A DNA stretch of 64,000 nucleotides from Deinococcus arcticus. Its GTDB lineage: Bacteria > Deinococcota > Deinococci > Deinococcales > Deinococcaceae. The stretch spans positions 62,001 through 126,000 of the forward strand of contig NZ_PYSV01000005.1 of assembly GCF_003028415.1 (NCBI RefSeq). The letters are read 5' to 3'. The translations under genes and the position numbers were made by a program. Positions 59,288 through 64,000 of this stretch are shown here, piece after piece. Below the pieces are notes generated by a model. It saw only the letters and a program-made list of their open reading frames with translations. It made no database searches and was not told the origin of the DNA. Within the stretch, counting starts at the first letter, position 1, and the number at the start of each line of letters is the position of its first letter.

Positions 59288-60531
59288 GCGACCACCTCCA
59301 ACAGTTCTGCGAGTTCCGTGTCGTTCATGCCAATGCCCACCAGCGCCATCTGCTGGGTGCTCAGGTAGCCGGCCGCCGCCTGCACGTCCTGCGCGCTGAC
59401 CTGCCGGTACATGCGCGCGGCGCGGGTGGGGAAATACACCTCGTCGTTCAGCCAGTGCTGCGCCAGCTTGGTGGCCAGCCCCGGACCCTCGGATTCCTGC
59501 AGCGCGCGCAGGGCAAAGGATTCACGCGTTTCATCGGTTTCGTCGTGGTCGGGTGGGTGCGTCTGCAGTTCGCGCATCAGGGCGCTCAGCTGCCCAAACG
59601 CCTCATTCACCCGGTCGCGCGCCAGGTCCATGGCCATGAACAGGTAGCCGCTGCGCCGCCAGTGCGAACTGCCGCCCTGCGCGGCGTACACCAGCCCCAA
59701 TTCCTCACGCAGGCGCTGAAACATCCGCGAGCGCAGCCCGCCGCCCAGCAGCGCGGCAAAAACCTCGGTGGCCGGGCGGTCGGGGTCGCCCAGGGCCGGG
59801 CCCGGAAACGACAGGTACAGGGTCACGCGTTCGCTGCGGCTGGGCACCCCGATCAGGCGCGGCACGATTTCCACCGGGCGGTACTCGTGGTGCAGCGGCG
59901 CCGCATACCAGTCTTCAAAGTGCTCTTCAATCAGGCGCACGGCCGCGCTGTCCACCTTGCCGGCGATCACCAGCCGGGTGCGCTCCGGGGTGCAGGCGTC
60001 CAGGGCGCGCTGCTTCATCTGCTTGAGATTCAGCCCCGAGACGATCTCCGGCGAGCCCAGAATGGACATGCCGTAGGGCGGCGCGTATAGCGCCTCTTCC
60101 ACCAGGGTCCACAGGAATTCCGGGCGGTGACGCTTGCGGTGAATCTCGTCCAGCACGATCTTGCGCTCGTGTTCCAGGGCCTGCTTGGTCACCTTGGGAT
60201 TGCGCAGTACATCCGCCACAAAAGCCATCACCCTGGGCAGGTCGCGCGGCAGGCACGACAGGCCCAGCCGGGTGTGCTCCTTGCCGGTCCAGGCTTCCAT
60301 GCGCGCGCCGCTCTTGGCCAGCGCCTCCCACTGCTTGCCCTGCGTGCCCGTCAGGTTGTTGGGGTTGAACAGCAGGTGCTCCAGCAGGTGGCTGATGCCG
60401 TTTTCGGCTTCGTGTTCGTCCTTGACGCCGTGGTCCAGATACGCCGCCAGATGCACCAGATGGGCCCCCGGACGCGGCGCGATCAGAAACCCCAGGCCAT
60501 TGTCCAGATAGCCCGTCGTGTACAGTTCCAT
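59284..60531 (-). CDS. M16 zinc peptidase, probable leader protease
   Basis: The 415-residue protein has the inverted zinc motif HLLEH at residues 48-52 and a matching downstream Glu (about residue 129, in ERKIVLDEIH), so it is likely active. The C-terminal half (LLGGGLRSRMFQRLREELGL) is the second M16 domain. M16 peptidases act on RiPP precursors (as in PQQ and other clusters). It starts 3 bp after the SpaB_C-like gene, which favours cleavage of the precursors of this locus. Confidence 0.88.
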   Translation of the reverse strand: MELYTTGYLDNGLGFLIAPRPGAHLVHLAAYLDHGVKDEHEAENGISHLLEHLLFNPNNLTGTQGKQWEALAKSGARMEAWTGKEHTRLGLSCLPRDLPRVMAFVADVLRNPKVTKQALEHERKIVLDEIHRKRHRPEFLWTLVEEALYAPPYGMSILGSPEIVSGLNLKQMKQRALDACTPERTRLVIAGKVDSAAVRLIEEHFEDWYAAPLHHEYRPVEIVPRLIGVPSRSERVTLYLSFPGPALGDPDRPATEVFAALLGGGLRSRMFQRLREELGLVYAAQGGSSHWRRSGYLFMAMDLARDRVNEAFGQLSALMRELQTHPPDHDETDETRESFALRALQESEGPGLATKLAQHWLNDEVYFPTRAARMYRQVSAQDVQAAAGYLSTQQMALVGIGMNDTELAELLEVVA

Positions 60532-60534
60532 GCC

Positions 60535-61215
60535 TCAGTCTTCGGGCGCAGGGGTTGCCGGGAGGTTGCCGGCGGCCGCCCGGTACACCAGCGCTTCCCC
60601 GTGCAGGCTCAGCCCCAGGCGGTTGAGGTGCAGATGGAGCAGCTGCAGGGCGCCGGCAAGCGGGTCGTGGTGCGCTGTGGCGGGCGGCAGGACAGGCTGC
60701 CACGCGGACGTCACGGGCGGCGCCCAGCTGCCGGCCGGGTCGCGGTGTGCGCCCAGCCGCATATGGGCGTAGGCCAGCAGCGCGGTCCGGGCGGCGTGCT
60801 GCTGGCCGGGCGTGAAGGTGCCGAGCACCCCGGTGACATCGGCCAGTGCGGCGCGCAGCGGTGCCAGTGGGTCCGGTTGCGCCAGGGCCAGAGCCGCGCG
60901 CTCGCTGCTGGCCTCAAACAGCGCCTCGTAGTGCGGATAGACCTGCGCGCCGCCAAACTTCTGCAGGTCGCGCACATACCGGCCCTCGCTGACCTGCGCC
61001 GCGCACCCCTGCAGCTGCCGGAGCACGCGGGCGCGTGACCCGGCGCCCCGGGCGCACACCCGCACCCGCAGGTGCAGGCCGCCCTCGGCGTGCCACAGGT
61101 AATGCCAGCGGCGCACCTCCGGGCTGAGGTCGTGCAGGGCGCGGCGCACTGCCCCCACCTGCCTGGGCTTGGGCAGGGCCTCCCAGCGCAGGTGCGCGGT
61201 CAGCCAGCCGCTCAT
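60535..61215 (-). CDS. Stand-alone SpaB_C / thiopeptide-type bacteriocin biosynthesis domain
   Basis: The 226-residue protein matches the C-terminal elimination domain of lantibiotic dehydratases: RRWHYLWHAEGGLHLRVRV (the 'H-L-R-x-R' signature) and VRDLQKFGGAQVYPHYEALF. In split LanB systems this unit removes glutamate to form dehydroamino acids; in thiopeptides a relative makes the pyridine ring. Its ATG overlaps the stop of the larger dehydratase gene by 4 nt. Confidence 0.85.
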   Translation of the reverse strand: MSGWLTAHLRWEALPKPRQVGAVRRALHDLSPEVRRWHYLWHAEGGLHLRVRVCARGAGSRARVLRQLQGCAAQVSEGRYVRDLQKFGGAQVYPHYEALFEASSERAALALAQPDPLAPLRAALADVTGVLGTFTPGQQHAARTALLAYAHMRLGAHRDPAGSWAPPVTSAWQPVLPPATAHHDPLAGALQLLHLHLNRLGLSLHGEALVYRAAAGNLPATPAPED

Positions 61216-63224
61216 GGCCGGACCGTGAACACGCCTTCAAACAGGTGCCGCTCGCCGCTGGGTCCGGCAAACCACGCCTGATCGGGCGTGGCCAGCGCCT
61301 CGCTGACCCCGGCGGCGCCGGCCCGCCACTCGGCGCGGATCAGGTCCCGGTGGCCGGCATGCTGCCAGTCCAGCGTGAGCTGGCGGTCACCCCGCCCCAC
61401 CCGCACGAGAACCGGGGCGTCCACGTCACAGAGCCAGCGGCGCAGGGTGTCGTCGCTCAGGTCCCGCCCCTCGCGCCACCACTCTGGAAAGCGCCAGTGG
61501 GCGGCGCTGAGCACACACCGGCCGCGCACCACGCGCGGCAGAAACGCCCGCCCGGCCAGTGGGCCCCAGCGCCAGCGCGGCGGGGTGCGCCCGTACAGAG
61601 CCAGGGCCGCCAGGAACTGGGCGGCGGGCCCCAGGCCGTCGGCGCGGGTCAGGGTGGGCAGGGTCAGGTGCAGGGGGCGGCCCCGCTGGGCACACCACAG
61701 TTCGGGGCGGCCCTGGTGGACCCCCACTTCCAGGTCCGTCAGGTTTACCCGCCGCGCCGCCGGCACCGCCGGATGGCCGGGCACATGCAGTTCCAGGGCG
61801 CTGTCCGGGCGGCAGCGGGCGGTGTCATTGGCCAGGGCGTGCGGGTGCTGCAGGCACAGCGCTGTGGGCAGGGTGTGCGCCGGGGCGTGCAGGCGGGGGC
61901 CGGGCAGGTTCGGGTGGGCCGCGCGCAGCCGGGCCGTGCTTTGCCCGGGGTCGGGCGTGCTGCCCCCCAGCAGCGCCAGGGTGTACTGGCCCCGGCTCAG
62001 GGCGGCGTGGTCCGGCGCCAGCACCCAGGCCAGCAGATCAAAGGGCTGGGTCCAGGGCGGGGCCGTGTCGGGCAGGGCCGCCAGCAGGGCGTCGGTCAGG
62101 GTCAGTACGGGGCCGCTGCGCTCCAGCAGGGCCGGCCACCCTGCCCAGGGGGCCGGCGGCGCTCCCGGGGACGGCAGCGCTTCAAACAGGGCCACGGCTT
62201 CGCGCAGGGGCAGGCGGCCATCTCCTGCCTGGGCGCGCAGCGCCGTCACGAAGGCGCGCCAGGGCACCGGCTCGGGCGCAGCCTCCGGGCTCACGCGCAG
62301 GGCCAGCAGGCCGCCGCGCAGCTCGTTGAGCACCTGTGGGGGCAGCGCCGCGCGCCCGCTCAGCGCGGCGTCCACACTCAGGGCGCGCTGCACCTCGCCG
62401 TCCTGGCCCCGCGCGCCCAGGGCTTCCCGCAGAACGGCCATGCGGGCGGCGCTGCTCTGGGCGGACCGGTAGGCCCGGCGAACCGGCGCCGGGTCGGGGG
62501 CGCCCAGGGCGCGCAGGCGGGTTTCGTGGGCAGGGTCAGCGCTCAGGTAGGGGTGCAGTTCACTTAGCAGCAGGTCAGCCTCCAGCAGGGCGCGCAGCAG
62601 GTCGCCGGACAGGTGGGGGCGCAGGGTCCGCAGCGGCTGCGGCGCCTGACAGCGGGCCAGCAGCGTCCACAGGGCGCCGCCCAGGGGGGCCTGCCGCTCG
62701 GGGCCACCGGTTACTGGTTGCCAGCGCACCCCCTCAGGGCGCAGGGCCGCTGTGGGGTTCAGCATCACCTGCAGGCCGGCGGGCAACGCACCTTCCAGAG
62801 CTGGCCGCGCCGCATGGACCGGCCCGGTCAGCGCCGAGGCCTCCACGTGCAGGCTGGGGGCCTCGGGCGGCGCCGTCTCCGAGCAGACCCCCGCACCCAC
62901 GGCGGCAAACAGCCCGAACGGCACGCTGCGGGTGCTGGCGCGGCTCAGGTAACGGTGCAGGCTGCGGGTCAGGTGCCGGGCCGTCTTGGCGCGGCGCACC
63001 GGGCGTTCACATTCCCGCGCCAGGGTGGGCGAGGCCACCAGCAGGGCCTCGGGCCCCAGGGGCCATGCCCCCAGGACCGCCAGCGTGTCGTCCAGGGTGG
63101 TGGCGCGGCGCAGCGCGTCAAACAGGGCGGCCGGGGCCAGCGGCACCCGGTACAGAAATTCAGCGTCCAGCTGCAGGGTGGGGTGGGCCGGCAGGGCGGT
63201 GGGGGGCGCGGCAATGGGTGGCAC
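61212..63224 (-). CDS. Lantibiotic dehydratase, N-terminal (glutamylation) domain only
   Basis: The 670-residue protein matches LanB N-terminal domains: FLYRVPLAPAALFDALRRAT at the start and RYLSRASTRSVPFGLFAAVG (the R-x-TPFGLFA-like signature), then a long region ending in LVRVGRGDRQLTLDW. The C-terminal elimination domain is absent and is encoded by the next gene, as in thiopeptide-type split LanBs. GTG at 63224 is chosen: AGAGGAG lies 5 nt upstream. It probably adds glutamate (from Glu-tRNA) to Ser/Thr of the precursors, or in a variant role adds an amino acid to the peptide end. Confidence 0.88.
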   Translation of the reverse strand: MPPIAAPPTALPAHPTLQLDAEFLYRVPLAPAALFDALRRATTLDDTLAVLGAWPLGPEALLVASPTLARECERPVRRAKTARHLTRSLHRYLSRASTRSVPFGLFAAVGAGVCSETAPPEAPSLHVEASALTGPVHAARPALEGALPAGLQVMLNPTAALRPEGVRWQPVTGGPERQAPLGGALWTLLARCQAPQPLRTLRPHLSGDLLRALLEADLLLSELHPYLSADPAHETRLRALGAPDPAPVRRAYRSAQSSAARMAVLREALGARGQDGEVQRALSVDAALSGRAALPPQVLNELRGGLLALRVSPEAAPEPVPWRAFVTALRAQAGDGRLPLREAVALFEALPSPGAPPAPWAGWPALLERSGPVLTLTDALLAALPDTAPPWTQPFDLLAWVLAPDHAALSRGQYTLALLGGSTPDPGQSTARLRAAHPNLPGPRLHAPAHTLPTALCLQHPHALANDTARCRPDSALELHVPGHPAVPAARRVNLTDLEVGVHQGRPELWCAQRGRPLHLTLPTLTRADGLGPAAQFLAALALYGRTPPRWRWGPLAGRAFLPRVVRGRCVLSAAHWRFPEWWREGRDLSDDTLRRWLCDVDAPVLVRVGRGDRQLTLDWQHAGHRDLIRAEWRAGAAGVSEALATPDQAWFAGPSGERHLFEGVFTVRP

Positions 63225-63301
63225 GGGGCTCCTCTGGAATGGAAACAGGGGATTTCGCGGCGCTTGGCCGACGAAACCCCCTGGGGCAAGAGCCCGCGCG
63301 C

Positions 63302-63487
63302 TTAGAGCGCGGCGGACCCGCACTTGTAGATGTTGATGTCGGTGATGCCTTCCTCGTCCATCTGGCCGGTGGCTTTCAGGTCGCTCAGGGCGGCAAACAG
63401 CTCGGGATCGTCAATCACTACCTTGCCGTCGTCGGTCAGTTCCAGGGCCTGCAGGTCCAGCTTCGCCTTCTTGCTTTCGTTCGCCAT
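63302..63487 (-). CDS. RiPP precursor peptide 1
   Basis: The 61-residue peptide starts MANESKKAKLDLQALELTDD; the KLDLQALEL part is like the F-(N/D)-L-D leader motif bound by LanB proteins. It ends DEEGITDINIYKCGSAAL, with Thr49, Cys56 and Ser58 available for modification. ATG at 63487 has GAGGTGATC upstream. It lies 77 bp before the dehydratase start and shares its DEEGI..DI..C C-terminal pattern with precursor 2. Confidence 0.85.
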   Translation of the reverse strand: MANESKKAKLDLQALELTDDGKVVIDDPELFAALSDLKATGQMDEEGITDINIYKCGSAAL

Positions 63488-63543
63488 GATGATCACCTCA
63501 GGAAACTACGGAGAGAACGGGTGCGGGCAGCGAGCGGTGTGGC

Positions 63544-63726
63544 TCAGCCCTTGCACATGATGTCGATCAGGATGCCTTCCTCATCGAGTCCGGGCTCGAC
63601 GATGCCCAGGCCGGGACCCAGATCCGGCAGCAGGGGGGCCTCCTGCGGACGTGGGGCAGGCGACGGGGCGCGCTCTTCGGGGCGGCGCTCGTCCGGGCGC
63701 TTTGACCCTTTGGGGCCTTGACTCAC
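63544..63726 (-). CDS. RiPP precursor peptide 2
   Basis: The 60-residue peptide starts at GTG 63726 after a strong AGGAGGTGA site. Its N-terminal half is basic and Pro-rich (RRPEERAPSPAPRPQEA), unlike precursor 1, but it ends LDEEGILIDIMCKG, aligned with DEEGITDINIYKCG of precursor 1. Its C-terminal part has a single Cys and no Ser or Thr after residue 23, so a Ser/Thr-based lanthionine cannot form within it. It is the first gene of the RiPP operon. Confidence 0.75.
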   Translation of the reverse strand: MSQGPKGSKRPDERRPEERAPSPAPRPQEAPLLPDLGPGLGIVEPGLDEEGILIDIMCKG

Positions 63727-63765
63727 GGTGCTTCACCTCCTGCGCTTCAGTGAAGCCGGCTGCCG

Positions 63766-63807
63766 GTTGCCGGGGGGTTGCGGGCCGCCCCACAACCCCC
63801 CGGCAAC
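63766..63807. promoter_or_regulatory. Perfect 15-bp inverted repeat in the divergent RiPP promoter region
   Basis: GTTGCCGGGGGGTTG and CAACCCCCCGGCAAC flank a 12-nt centre. It lies between precursor 2 and the divergent flavin enzyme gene, so it may be an operator for both or a structured 5' leader. Confidence 0.5.
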
Positions 63808-63843
63808 CCCCAGACAGGTGAACTCTGGCTCAAGGAGGGACGC

Positions 63844-64000
63844 ATGACGCTGCAACTCAGTGTGCTTGATCCGGTGCCGCTGTCGGCTGGTCAGACCCCG
63901 CGTGAGGCGCTGCGCGGCGCCCTGGAACTGGCCGCCGCTGCCGAAGCGGCCGGGTACCGGCGAATCTGGTACGCCGAGCACCACCTGCCCGGCGCCAGCG
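63844..64000 (+). CDS. Luciferase-like (LLM) flavin-dependent oxidoreductase, cut by the window end
   Basis: AGGAGGG precedes the ATG. The visible 52 residues start MTLQLSVLDPVPLSAGQTPR and contain AAAAEAAGYRRIWYAEHHLP, the N-terminal signature of luciferase-like monooxygenases and related flavin enzymes. It diverges from the RiPP operon. Some clusters use such enzymes to reduce dehydroamino acids or oxidise the peptide; whether it belongs to this cluster is not shown. Confidence 0.85.
   Translation, partial: MTLQLSVLDPVPLSAGQTPREALRGALELAAAAEAAGYRRIWYAEHHLPGAS

Overview
The window is high-GC bacterial DNA with overlapping operon starts (ATGA and GTGA junctions), many GTG and some TTG starts, several promoters that place a -10 hexamer 5-7 nt before the start codon (leaderless mRNAs), RND efflux with TolC-type proteins, and families of intergenic repeats. 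Together these suggest a Deinococcus-type chromosome. No rRNA or tRNA gene was seen, so the genus is an inference from gene content and style.

Layout. 1-5.6 kb: the 3' part of a type I Cas3 helicase, a convergent WYL regulator and a TPR/winged-helix regulator, a candidate small secreted peptide, and a nested intergenic repeat. 5.6-12.5 kb: one very large type I-E-like CRISPR array of about 113 repeats, read left to right, with a degenerate last repeat. 12.7-19.5 kb: a leftward operon that opens with a 57-residue peptide carrying a perfect lasso-type leader motif, followed by two related lipoproteins (one with a long beta-helix), three tail-collar (MdpB-like) proteins and a substrate-binding-like protein. 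19.5-27.4 kb: a TetR-controlled RND tripartite efflux operon with two different TolC-family genes. 27.6-30.5 kb: a beta-helix lipoprotein, an epoxide-hydrolase-like enzyme and a PAAR spike protein. 30.7-34.3 kb: a DUF4157 (eCIS-core) polymorphic toxin that is frameshifted in its N-terminal part, with a low-GC C-terminal module and an overlapping putative immunity gene. 34.4-44.9 kb: two cyclic-di-GMP synthesis/turnover proteins, a TetR/YhgE pair with three operator copies, and two unrecognised proteins. 45-55.4 kb: nagA, then a leftward operon joining allantoin breakdown (allB, allC, allE) to malate synthases and malic enzyme under an IclR regulator. 55.7-57.5 kb: small regulatory and metabolic genes. 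57.5-64 kb: a RiPP (ribosomally made, modified peptide) cluster with two precursor peptides, a split lantibiotic dehydratase, an M16 peptidase, a HTH protein and an MFS exporter, diverging from a luciferase-like flavin enzyme cut by the window end.

How genes work together. Cas3 and the array are parts of one CRISPR-Cas system whose Cascade and adaptation genes are not to the right of cas3 and must lie left of the window or elsewhere. The ureide operon can turn purine-derived allantoin into glyoxylate-level carbon, condense it to malate and decarboxylate that to pyruvate. The RiPP operon holds the substrates, modifying enzymes, a likely leader protease and an exporter in one transcription unit. 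The two least explained systems are the RiPP cluster with its two Cys-containing precursors (one without Ser or Thr in its C-terminal part) and the lasso-leader/tail-collar operon.
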